Shown here one piece after another: positions 53,241-64,000 of a stretch of DNA of 64,000 bases. Numbering within the stretch: the first letter of the stretch is position 1; every line of letters starts with the position of its first letter. The translations under genes and the position numbers were made by a program. Under the pieces are notes generated by a model that did no database searches, had not been told where the DNA came from, and was given only the letters and a program-made list of their open reading frames with translations. Source of the DNA: Danio rerio (lineage: Eukaryota; Chordata; Actinopteri; Cypriniformes; Danionidae); the NCBI RefSeq assembly GCF_049306965.1, contig NC_133185.1, positions 39,015,501 through 39,079,500 on the forward strand, written 5' to 3'.

Positions 53241-56200
53241 ACACCCCTTTTCTGGCCGTGAGGTTCCCATCTCGAATGGTTCTGGCTTTATAATAAGTAG
53301 TGATGGCCTGATAGTGACAAATGGCCATGTGGTCGCCAACAAGCGTGGTGTTCTTGTCAAACTGACCAATGGTGAGACTTACAACGCCACAGTTCAGGAT
53401 GTGGACCAGGCTGCAGACATCGCCACCATCAAAATCAATGTTAAGGTACAGATGGAGCTTTGAGGTTGTACTGTTAACATATGTTATCTTTTGGGGATAT
53501 TTAATTTTTTAATTAGGGATGCACCGATCCTGATACTTGGATTGGATATTGGTTTGGTACTGCATATTTTTACTGCAAATCCCATCTTGCACGTGCTCTA
53601 TATTCTGTGTAATTTATAAGCAAACAAAAGCCAGAAAGGTAGCCTTTTATAAGACAGTAGAAAGTTGTCTTGTAGGCCTACTGTATCCCAAATGTTTTGA
53701 AGCCATTCTATAGTTTAATGTGAAGTACAGATCAATATTCACATGGTTAAATTCATGTTCAGTTCTGCGCTTCCCTCCGCTGCGCCTGTCAATCATTCTC
53801 CAATTTATTTACAATTCAAACTGCGTGTCACGTTCATGACAACATGAAAAACTTTCTCCAACACTATTTGTCCCTGTTAATTTAAATAAATAGTAATTTA
53901 TTATATTACATTATATTAATTTATTATAATATAATATATATTAAATTGGTTCATTTCTGCCTGAAACGACGAGTTCATTTCTGTTTCTAAATCATGTAGC
54001 TGTTAGATCAGATGATCGCATTCGCAACACTGGAACTGAGTGGGTTATTACCTGCTCTTCACACACAAAGTAGGCCTACCTGAAATTTAAAACTAGAAAA
54101 GGCTCAATAATACATTGGACAGATCCTTACCGCACTGATTTCTTCCCTTTTTACTGCTGTTTTGGATTGGAAGCTGTCTCAGTGATGCATCAAGCACTTC
54201 ATTCACACACCGGCTGATGTGACGTGTGCCGCTCTGTAAAATTATTCTGTAACATTAAAAGTTTCTGTTTTCTCATCCTTCCCACTGAGTTTATTCTTTC
54301 GAGGGGAATACTTTTAGGATAGTTTGTAAGCCTGGCTCATTGTGGTCAAAGTTGTTGATTAAATTAATAAAAGTGAAACTGACAATCACAATATAGATTT
54401 TAATTAACAGAAAATTATTTAGCCTAGTACCGGCTGCTCTGAAAACTGTGAATATTTGACTGTAATTTTATTTATATCAATAGTTTATTTAACAGACCAG
54501 TTTGTGTTTTGATTAGAGTCAATAGTGGTAGCCTGTTGCAGAGTTCAAAGAAAAATCTTACTATTAAAAAAGGAAACATAAGCTGGACCACATCACCATA
54601 GAAACTGTATTATGCTTAAAAAATGGCACAGTATCAGGATCAGATCTGTATTGGTCGATACTCAGAATTTTGGGATCGAAATCGAATCAGTTCCAAAAAG
54701 ATGGTATCGGTGCATCATTATTTTTATTGAGTCATAGTTTAATATGGTAAGAACAAGGACTCATTTTATTTTATTAATTTACATTTTTAGTAAAAGGTCT
54801 TTATCAAATGAGTAATTTCTTTTTGAATTTTGTTCATTTAAGAATTAAACCTATAGAATCAAAATTGTGTCACTGTTAGTACATTAAAAGTGTGAGGTCA
54901 ATATGATTTTTAATGTTTTTAATGGCTCTACATTAACTTTTTTGATCACCAGCCTATATGGCTAGTAGTTTTTCAACTTTACTAGCCACTCGCCATTTTC
55001 ACTTTTGTTTTTGGGAAAATATATTTGCAAAATTACTTGATTTAGATGTGTTGTGTATGACATTGCTCAATGAGCATGAGTGGTAGTGGTTTCATGGTGT
55101 TGCTTTGTAATTATTTCAGGGCTAAACATTAAGGTTGTACCAATTTTTTCTCTGACCACACTGGAAAATAAATAAATAAATAAATTAATAAATATTTCTT
55201 AGCCAAAAATGTTAAATAATTTAAAAATTTCAAAAACTAGCAAAATATATGTTATAATATGCAAACACTTTTTATTAAATAAAACTAAACTAACAATTAT
55301 TGTCATGTAGCCTGTCTAAAACTATGAAAAGTAGTCTGTCCTAGCTCCAAGACCAAGGTCTCAGATCAGCAGTTAACTATACATTAAATTTAATCTATTA
55401 AATCAATGTTACTGAAAAGAATGATAATTTAACCATATTAACAAAAAGAAAGCAGGTGAAAAACATACCGTGTGCAATAATAAAAGGATGATCAAACGCA
55501 CACAGTTAACGTTAGGCCCATTAATAATCTGTTCAAAGATTGTTTAAAGCTAAAGCTGCAACTGCTGCTGCATACATAAAATACCTTCTTTTTTTTTAAT
55601 CTCGAGCTCTTGAAAATGGTGGATGTGTATCGCTTTTTGTGAAGTCTATTTCAAACAGAACCGATCGCAGCATTGTGTTTCCGGTCAAGGTTGCTTCACG
55701 CAAGGAAATGAGAGCGTGCACGCTTTTAAAAAATTGCGTGCATCACATAACATTCTGTATTCATCTGCTTTCTTTTGCTTGCACGAACACAGTTGTTTTT
55801 GTCAGTCGGGCTGCTTCTCATTTATAGAGGTTCATCCTTATTGTCGAACCCTACTTCAAAAAAAAAAAACAATTTAAAAATGATTTTCGACCAGCCAAAG
55901 TGGATAGTGGGAGTGGCTGTCTAATCCGCCACAGCTAAAGTCTACCTGCGGTTGGTGGGTGTTGATGTCAAGCCCTGGTGTTAACCCATTAATCTGTTTA
56001 TACTGTATTTAGGCTACATACACGCTGTAATATTTCAGGAGGAACGGCCGCATACAAATATGGAAATAAACTCGAAATTGTGATAACCTTAGTGACATTT
56101 GGTTTTGTATCCTCAGATTTTTAAACGCAGTAGTATTACAGCAACTACAGAATATTATAGTCAACAATTTTAGGTAAACGAACAGTAACAGAGGAGGCTT

Positions 56201-59200
56201 TAATGTTTGGAACGCCATTTTTGCAATTGATTTTTCACACTTTTCTTTTACCACAGTTCTAGTACATGGCCATATAGTCTGACATAGTGTCATTGTGTTC
56301 TCTGTCTTGTCCCAGAATCCTTTACCAACGTTGCGTCTTGGCAAGTCATCTGATGTGTGTCAAGGTGAATTTGGGGTTGCCATGGGGAGCCCCTTTTCTC
56401 TTAAAAACACCATCACATCTGGAATCGTCAGCTCTGCTCAGAGAGACAGTAAAGAACTGGGTCTCTCCAACTCCAGCATGGACTACATCCAGACGGACGC
56501 TACCATAGATGTAAGAGCACTGGAAACTGGGTGGTGTTGCATGCAAAAAAAATGTATGTCATCATTTAATGAATTGCATTCCATCACTCAATCACAATTC
56601 TGCTTTACAGTTTGGAAATTCAGGAGGGCCTCTCATAAACCTGGTGAGTCGCTGACATTTACTCAACTGACTGCTTCTGCCTTTTGGTTTAAAGCGTCAC
56701 GAAACACCGAAACACATTTTTGAGATGTCAATAGTCATATATATGTTCCACGCTGCTAAAAACACTCTTAGGACACATATTTAACAATAAAAGTGAAAAT
56801 TGGTTGTTTTTGCGCTATTTCGAACAAATTCGTTCTTCCGGTTTGAAAAGAAATTTTGAAGCTACGTCAAGGCCATGAGCTCCTTGTGTAAATTCCAGCA
56901 TGGAGACTGGCTGTCTGTACCGGCGGGTACAATGTGACGTCTTTGAGCTTTCATCATTAATTCAAGAGAAAGACAAACTAATCAGTGCTCTCTATTGTGA
57001 ATGAGGTGCAACTTTATTAATATGCATGACAGCTTCAAAAACTACCTGTTACAGTATTCAGAGAGACGCGACGTTGTGTTGCTAACCGTAAATAAAACAA
57101 GTGGAAGAAGAAGAATTGTTCGGAGACATGGGTCGTCAGTGTTGTTTATAAACTTGCCACAACAAAGGTTTTGTTTTCATTTTCCCGCAGTGAGGAAGGA
57201 CCCACATTTGTGGACTACAGTGGTCTTCTAACACGCAACAAAAATGTTTGTAAGGAACATTTTTACCCGAGAGCTTTTTGTATTATAAATGGTGAAATCC
57301 AGATTTGCCACTCGTCTTCTTATAAAAAAAAACGCAAATCCAGTTCGCGTTGATTGTCCTGTCTCTACGGATTTGGTAAGTAAGCAATTGGTTTACCTTG
57401 TTATTCAGATGGCGAAGTAGGCCATTAAAACTACACTCTTCTAGCAGTTCCTCGGATCCAATATGTCGTTTGTCATGGGGGGCACGCATGAAATGTTCTT
57501 GAATGAAAATGAAAGTGCCAAACTGCAGTTAAAGTCGACAAATTAAGAATGAAAATCCCCAAAATTACATGACACTCCGGAGGAAACGTGGATAGCGTGG
57601 TGACACAATGACGTTAATCGTATTATGTGCTTAAACATGTAAAACGGGATCATGAAAGGAACATTCAAAAAGCAACTCATGCAAACACCTTAATCATATT
57701 ATTGTTTTAATTAGATTAAGGCAAATAGTTAGATTACTGATGTCCACAAAATCATTACTTTATCTGTTAAACTGACAAGTGTAACACAAACTACTCTCCT
57801 GTCTTCATTTAGAATAAAACTTCCAAGTAACTCAACACAAGCAAAGACAATTGTAGGCATAATAGTAGGAGTATTAGGGTAGGAGTATTTATAGCCACAG
57901 ACATGCAACCTTTTTCAGGGGTAGAAAACTCTGGTTTTAGGCATTTAATTAGTGTGCTAGAACCACTCTACGAAATCCCAAGTAGAACGTATCTCACAGC
58001 TATGGTGGTACCCTCCTTGTACAATAAGGTAAAAGGCAAAGTTATTAGTGCACATTTAGTAGTTGACTACAGATTGCTGGACCTTCAGAGCAACACAGAG
58101 CTTCATGACTGTCATATTAAGAACGTGAATTGTTTTCAAATGTTCATCAATATTGTATTGTACTGGCCGTACTCTAGCCTTATGTAATAAACTGATGTGT
58201 CATGTTTGTACTCTTCAGGATGGTGAGGTCATCGGCATTAATACCATGAAAGTGACAGCAGGGATTTCCTTCGCTATTCCCTCAGACAGAGTCCGTCTCT
58301 TCCTAGACCGATCTGTAGACAAACAGAGTAAGAATGACCTCACAGCTGCTTGCTTTTGTCTGTGACAGAATTTTTTTTCACTGACAGATGGTTATTGGGT
58401 CTTTTTTTCAGAGTCTTGGTTTGGAGAATCGGGATCGAAAAGGCGTTACATTGGAGTGATGATGTTGGCTTTGACCCCCAGGTGCCAAACACTTTTATTA
58501 CAATTTTACAGGAGAGCAAAATTCATACATTATGGAATCTGCAGATTTTTGTTATTTACCACTAGATTTGGCTCTTAGAAATTCAAGTGCTGGAATACCT
58601 GGAAAATTGGCTTGTTCTGTTGAAAAGTGCTTAATTTATCAAGGAGAATTTGTATGCAATTTTCACGCCGAAAAATAAAAATGTTTTCGAATTTTTGTGA
58701 CAATTTAATGCAAAAATACCTCCACAATCTACCGTGATTCCGAAGCAGTGATTTAAATGATATGAGAAGTGGCCAATCACAGTCAACCTTGTTTAGTTTT
58801 ACATTGAACGTAACGGCGGGACAAAGGCCTTTCTGTGTTGCAGTGACAAAAAAAACACAAAAACTTAAAAACAAATGTTTTAATGGAAAAATGCTTTTGG
58901 GATGTTTTCACTATATGTTATTAGCAAGAGTAATTAAACCACGAACATACTTCCTGCCATTTCAACGATCTACACACTCATTTTGCTCTCTTCTCTCCGC
59001 TCTCTTCTTCTGACTTGTCTGTCACTCTTCTGAATGTTGGCGTGGGAATGCAGGTATTGCGCAATTACTCATTTCTGCATACGTCGTGAGCACTTTATTT
59101 TAACATGAGAGCGCAGTCATGTACATTAATCATAAAAACACATATGTGACCTCTTAAATAGGCTTTTTCAAATTAACTGCAAGTCCTCTCATCATCTCGT

Positions 59201-61504
59201 GTGTGTGATCAGACTGTATACAATCGCGATCTCTTCAATATTAAAGTAGAAATTATTTATCTTTGCTCCTTGACTAAATTTAGTATTTAGAGTACAGACT
59301 TTTTATTTGGCTGTATCGTCAAGTGAAACTTACTGTACTTTGAGCAAAGTTGGAATTTTTTATATTTCTTTACGACAAAAGAATTATGCTAGAAATGTTT
59401 CTGTTTGGGGTATTTGTGGGTTTTATACATTATAGCTGTATTCGGATCTGTCTTAAAGCATCACTGAATTGTACAGGCATTACAGGTCAAAGCAATCTGC
59501 TGTTAAATTGATCATTATAAACAATAAGACTCTTCAAACACTGCTTTGAAAAATGTAGTGTTGTCATAATTCAAATACCTAGAGTTAAACAAAGCCATTT
59601 GCTTTATTATCATTTTATTTATTATTTATGACAGCGTACTAGTCTTTTTTTGTAAAATTATTTCAGTTTAAGATCAAGTGTAAAATAATATTTCCATGTG
59701 CTGTACAGCTATTTAAGAAACAAATTTGCCATATTGTAAAGACAAGAATGAGCAAAAAAGAAAAATGGTGTAAAATATGTAAATAAAAGGCTAAATTGAA
59801 ATATTTTTATCATATACTTTAATTAAACCTTTCAAAACTTGAAAATATTGTTCAAAAAATGGACAAAATGTGTCTCTATGGCCTTATAGAGTATGTGGTA
59901 GTTTTGCCAGTACTATTGAAAAAGATTAATTGTCATGGAAGGAAAAATCGACCATACTTCCTTTGTTAGTGCACATTTTTATATATGTAGCTTTGTGATT
60001 CAAGCAATTAAACCATTCAAATAAATTTATTATCATTTCTTGAAAAAAGAGCCAAAATGAAAATCTGAGTTTTTTTCCCCAAAAATATCTAACTAGTACT
60101 CTGAGTAGTTTTTAAAAGAGTACTTTGTACTTTTACCCAATGTTAGTATTATTTACTAAAACTTGTATTATTTTAGCAGTGTAATAGTATAAAAAAACAT
60201 TTTCACAAGCACATTTAGTGCAGGTTTAATATATTATTAATATACAATTGATTAATTAATTATATTATTATTATGATCAATAATGGTTTTTATTTGTGTA
60301 TATATATAAATTCCTATGCAGTGTTTTAATACGTTGCGTGTCAGTCTTGAAAATAAAAATAGGTGCTGGAAAAAAGTGCTCAAAAGTCCTTGATTTTCAT
60401 TAGGCTGTGCCTGTATGAGCCCTGTAAAATTCAAGATATTTAAGGTTTTAGTTTTGTATACATAATGTAGAGTTAAGCAATATCATAATGTAGAGTTGAA
60501 CAATATCATATATTTTTTTGTCCCAAATGACACGAGTTCAATTGTGGTATTGATTTGAACACTTCTGTGAATAATTAAAGGTGCAGTAGGTGATCTGCCA
60601 AAATGCTAACCACTTAGCATATTATCTTTGGACTGCGGGGAGGGACTGTGATTCAAAGCCACATGGCCTGAAATCTGCATTTGCTGACAGACAGTTTGAG
60701 CTGCTTATCTGAATTACAGGAGATGTCGACCCGACAATATTTAATGGGATGAACATTTTTTAGTTTTATACTTTACCCAGAATATAAAATACATAAAAAC
60801 ACATTTAGATCATTTACTTTAATCATTACTATTGGACTGTGAAGAGACTTTCAACCAGCACAACTAAAATGTTTCTGAGGACAATCACCTACTGCACCTT
60901 TAATTCAATGCATTGCAAATTAACAGCATTTCCTTTTTCACACTCTATGCGAGTGAAGTAGTATGAATGTTTTGTTGAGGTGTTTTTGGTTGAAGCAAAT
61001 GTAATATTGATTGTTATGCTGATCTATCTATCAAACTATCAGTCTATCTATCTATGAATCTATCTATCTTATCTATTTATCAATCAATCCTTAAACTGTA
61101 AACTTTGCACTGAAGTGAGTCTTTTATTATCTTTAAATTCTCTTTTTCCCCTCCTCAGTATAATCGAAGAGCTAAGGATGCGAGACCCGTCCTTCCCTGA
61201 TGTTTCTCATGGAGTTCTCATCCACCGTGTGATTGTAGGATCTCCAGCCAACAGGTGTGCTGCTCTCTGAACATGATGTTATCAGCTGTTGATTAAGGCA
61301 TCCTTTGATGATGTCATTTCCTGTTTTCTGTTTTGCAGAGCCGAAATGAAGCCAGGAGATGTTATTATTAAGATCAATGGGGTAAAGGTGAACATGTCGG
61401 AGGAGATATATAATGCTGTGAGGACCAGCGAAAGCTTAAATGTGGTGGTCCGCCGGGGGGCCGACCTGCTAGTGCTGCACATGACCCCAGAGTCCACAGA
61501 GTGA
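53241..61504 (+). CDS. HtrA2-like serine protease (copy 2), first exon not found
   Basis: Exons 53241-53445, 56316-56510, 56611-56643, 58219-58327, 58412-58481, 61159-61254 and 61339-61504 join in frame to a stop. HtrA proteases are trypsin-fold serine proteases with a C-terminal PDZ domain; HtrA2 works in the mitochondrial intermembrane space. The catalytic triad is His in VTNGHVV, Asp in AADIATIKI and Ser in [28 protein letters not shown] and the PDZ block [17 protein letters not shown] follow. The HtrA2 linker KRRYIGVMM and the PDZ ligand loop region fit HTRA2 rather than HTRA1. The first exon is entered in phase (residue [10 protein letters not shown]), so at least one upstream exon, with the targeting and membrane segment, is needed. 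It was not found, so the gene may be 5'-broken. VTNGHVV has Gly where HtrA2 usually has Ala, and [11 protein letters not shown] has Gly where Val is usual. Confidence 0.85.
53514..54718. mobile_element. hAT-like element spanning the duplication breakpoint
   Basis: Starts TAGGGATGCACCGATCCTGA and ends ATGGTATCGGTGCATC: inverted GGATGCACCGAT ends. It lies in the first visible intron of HtrA2-like copy 2. Only the part from 54181 on is present in copy 1. Confidence 0.7.
55117..55977. mobile_element. CAGGGCTAAACATTAA element (copy 2)
   Basis: Duplicate of 37465-38323, with the same ends apart from single changes. Confidence 0.65.
57127..57382 (+). pseudogene. THAP-type zinc-finger exon remnant (copy 2)
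   Basis: Duplicate of 39479-39733: [14 protein letters not shown] is readable, and the frame is interrupted as in copy 1. It lies in the HtrA2-like intron between the Ser exon and the DGEVIG exon. Confidence 0.5.
58948..60574. other. HtrA2-like intron, sequence only in copy 2
   Basis: AT-rich, with no exon or repeat family recognised. Most of it corresponds to the second segment missing from copy 1. Confidence 0.4.
60579..60899. mobile_element. MITE with AGGTGCAGTAGGTGAT ends
   Basis: Left AGGTGCAGTAGGTGAT, right ATCACCTACTGCACCT (the left part slightly offset), flanked by TTAA on both sides (60575-60578, 60900-60903). A TTAA-target, non-autonomous element of 321 bp. It lies in the segment absent from copy 1. 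Confidence 0.85.
61015..61090 (+). repeat. Imperfect (TCTA/TCAA)n tract, copy 2
   Basis: Counterpart of 39900-39972 with slightly more TCTA units. Confidence 0.85.
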
Positions 61505-61802
61505 CATCAAGTCAAGTATTTAGTAAGATTAAGAAATGGTGAGTAATGAGAAGCTGTCATAGTTGGAGATGTTGTAAGAAAGGAATCATCTAAAGAGTTG
61601 AACAGTTTTAGCAAACGCTGGACATTCGTGTAGTAAACGTGTTTCTGGAAGCGTATGAAATAATGTGGATGATTCAGACTTCTGTACACTGGATAAACCT
61701 CAGTGTGTCTGCGCAAACTACACTATCAGTATTGATTTGAAGGAATATCACTGAATATTTTGTTTAGGATTGTCATGATGGCAACAAACACTCAAAGACC
61801 TT

Positions 61803-61921
61803 AATAAAACTGGGTGCTCTTATTGTGAAAATGCTGATGTTTTGTATTGAATCTCACATTCTCATGTTACGACGTTTGTATTTTAATACATTTTTTTGAA
61901 CAGCTCTGATTTCACAATAAA
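61803..61921 (+). promoter_or_regulatory. Two poly(A) signals of HtrA2-like copy 2
   Basis: AATAAA at 61803-61808 and 61916-61921, conserved with copy 1. Confidence 0.6.
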
Positions 61922-62204
61922 CCATTGGAATATTTATGGATGATTTGCTGATGTCGCAGTGACTGATATGTTTAGGTTTTGGGTCAGCGCTGTACAGCAT
62001 TCTGAAAAAGTGTATTTCTAAAAGTGCGCCGTAATGACGCCAGTGTCAACTGCAGTGTGTGTTGGAAAGGACTGGATGCTGTTCAAACCTCATGCCAAAT
62101 TTTTGTCACCCCATACAAAACCATTTTAAATCCACACAATCTGACAACACTGGGGCTAGATCACAATATAAGCCACAACACAAGTGAGTTCAATAAAATA
62201 TATC

Positions 62205-62210
62205 TTTATT
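62205..62210 (-). promoter_or_regulatory. Poly(A) signal of Pim-like gene, copy 2
   Basis: AATAAA on minus, 49 bases past the stop, as in copy 1. Confidence 0.65.
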
Positions 62211-62258
62211 ACAGACATGTACAAAAATCAAATATACAAAACATTCTGCTAATGTGAC

Positions 62259-63735
62259 TCAGAACTCCAGCATGGACCAGTCGTGGTAAGGCATCTCTTC
62301 TAGAGGAATTCTGCACTCTGGATTCTCATGCAGACAAGCCCTCATCATATCACAGCATTCTGTGAAGAAGAAATGGAGAGGTGAGGTTATTGTTATTATT
62401 ATTATTAAGCTGTTTCACTTAATTGTTCTTTGATGAACATCTCACCTTGAGAGAGGGTAAATTTGGACCAGTCATGTTGGAGGTAGTACAGGTCATACGC
62501 TGATGGGAATTCTCCATGGAGCATTGTGAACAGAAGAACCCCAAGAGAATAGACCGTCGCTGGTTTGGCCCGGTAGCATCCTTTTTCATAAAACTCTGGC
62601 GGGATGTACGCTTCTGTGCCTGGAGGAGAGACGTTTAGTTTAGCATCATGTTGAATATATATACCAGATGGGCTTCAGCTGTGCTAATTAATCAGCTTTC
62701 AATACGTTTATTAAAAATGCTTATGCACATTCATAACTAGTGATGTCAAAAGTATCAACTACCAATCGATACCGACACTCATCACAGTCATATTTGCTGA
62801 GCATGTGAACACCAATGGCCAATCAGTGGTGTTTAACAGCGCTCAAATTGACTTGTTAAATGTCAGAATCGATTGGTACCGAAGTCGATACTTTTGACCA
62901 CACTATTCAAAACACCTACCAGAGAAGATACTGTAGGCTGATTCCATCATGAAGTCTCCACACCCGAAGTCGATCAGCTTGACTTCCAGTGTGTCGGGGT
63001 TCACCAGCAGGTTTTGAAGCTTAATGTCCCGGTGGAACACCCCGCGGTAACAGCACACGTTGGCCGCATAAACAGCTTGCCTCATGATGGTATGTGCTGT
63101 TTTCTCACTGAGGACACCTCCGCTGACTTCAAGGAATGCCTCCAGGTCCATGCTTGGACTAGGCCGCTCCATCACCATGACGTAATGGTTTTTAAAGATC
63201 TGCCAGTCCAGAAGCTGAATAATGTTCGAACACCTGGAGCCACCGCTGGCCATGTTTGCCAAGGTGATCTCTAGAGGAAGTGGCTGGTCACATGACTGAA
63301 AACAAAATAATAATGTTGGTTTTCAAACAAGGGTTTCTGACCACAGCCTGTGGTCTATAATAAATATAAGACTTTATAAACTGAACACAGCGAACAGAAA
63401 GTGTAGTCTACTCACAGAGCTGACATCTTGCATATTTGGGGTCTTCTGGACAAATTTAACTGCCACCTGTTTAAAGGAACAAGCGAACAATTAACATGTG
63501 CACGGAGATCATTTCATTCAGTCATAAATCCTGAACAGAGGATTCATTCGTCAGCAGAAATGTCCAAACAATGAAAGCTCTGATGATGTTCTTTAAACAG
63601 GGAACTTCATCAGAGGATTTGAGTCTACAAAAATGAATACCTGCAGACCATCCTGTATGCGAATCCCCTCATACACGGAGCCGAAACCTCCTTCACCAAG
63701 CTGCTTTCCGAGTTTGTAGCGGCAGCTGATGTCAT
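62259..63735 (-). CDS. Pim-like serine/threonine kinase (copy 2), cut by window edge
   Basis: Exons on minus within the window: 63735-63641, 63466-63416, 63295-62920, 62619-62446 and 62359-62259. They cover the whole kinase domain at a constant offset of 21,125 from copy 1. The glycine loop, VAVK Lys, HRD, DFG and the ERPxP hinge are all intact. The two N-terminal exons should lie just beyond 64000. In the exon carrying the hinge and catalytic loop, replacements relative to copy 1 (copy-1 numbering) are Q315S, K319Q, V325I and E327K; K429E falls in the next exon. The reading frame is undamaged, so this is probably a second functional gene. Confidence 0.9.
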
Positions 63736-63785
63736 CTGTTAAAAATGAAGAAAATGTCATTAAATTATAAACCAAATAAAAACAC

Positions 63786-64000
63786 AAACAGTTGAAGTCA
63801 GAATTATTGTCAGATTTCAGAACATGATAGTTTTAATAACTCATTTCTAATAACTGATGTCTTTTATCTTTGTCGTGATGACAGTACATCATATTTACTG
63901 GATATTTTCAAGATACCAGTGTTCAGCTTAAAGTTCTGAGTACTTAAACTTTATTGCTCTGCATCATTTGGGAAATATTTAAAAAATATTAATAAAAAAT
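63786..64000 (+). mobile_element. GTCAGAATTATT-family fragment, copy 2
   Basis: Duplicate of the fragment at 42661-42915 in the Pim intron; cut by the window edge. Confidence 0.7.

Larger units (their letters stand above)
54181..64000. repeat. Tandem duplication, copy 2
   Basis: Partner of 36528-42875 and longer by the two segments missing from copy 1. Differences are sparse substitutions and short indels. It continues past the window edge. Confidence 0.95.

Overview
The window is vertebrate nuclear DNA, almost certainly zebrafish (Danio rerio) or a very close cyprinid. Genes are split by GT-AG introns. Between them lies a dense layer of zebrafish-type repeats: DANA tRNA-derived SINEs, Angel-type elements, Tc1-like and hAT-like DNA transposons and many palindromic MITEs. 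There is no operon, CRISPR array or bacterial feature, and no LTR or other capsid-bearing element was recognised.

Layout. (1) 1-2575: no gene recognised; repeats, including a ~405-bp near-perfect palindrome. (2) 2720-4567, minus: zar1l, four exons, an oocyte RNA-binding zinc-finger protein. (3) 4568-14207: ~9.6 kb of repeat-rich intergenic DNA, including a hAT-like element with a clean 8-bp target duplication. (4) 14208-24995, plus: kl (klotho), five coding exons, 990 codons, with a Tc1-like element in intron 3. (5) 24996-27471: kl/rfc3 tail-to-tail intergenic DNA with nested MITEs. (6) 27472-36295, minus: rfc3, nine coding exons, 356 codons, introns full of nested transposons. (7) 36528-64000: a tandemly duplicated block. 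Each copy carries an HtrA2-like serine protease on plus facing, tail to tail, a Pim-like kinase on minus. In copy 1 (36528 to at least 42875) the protease is a broken pseudogene but the kinase (41134-44202) is complete. In copy 2 (54181 to the window end) the protease has all catalytic residues but its first exon is not seen, and the kinase runs off the right edge. About 9 kb of transposon-rich spacer separates the copies.

zar1l, kl and rfc3 belong to a gene neighbourhood shared with human 13q13 (FRY-ZAR1L-BRCA2...KL-STARD13-RFC3), here without brca2, pds5b and stard13. They do not work together as a pathway: zar1l acts in oocyte translation control, kl is an FGF23 co-receptor, and rfc3 is a clamp-loader subunit. 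The HtrA2-like/Pim-like pairs are the dynamic part. Both families are known to be expanded in zebrafish, and this window seems to catch the edge of such an array next to rfc3. One duplication breakpoint lies inside a hAT-like element.

All coordinates come from reading splice sites and reading frames by eye. Exon phases were checked for consistency in each gene. No alignment or database search was run.
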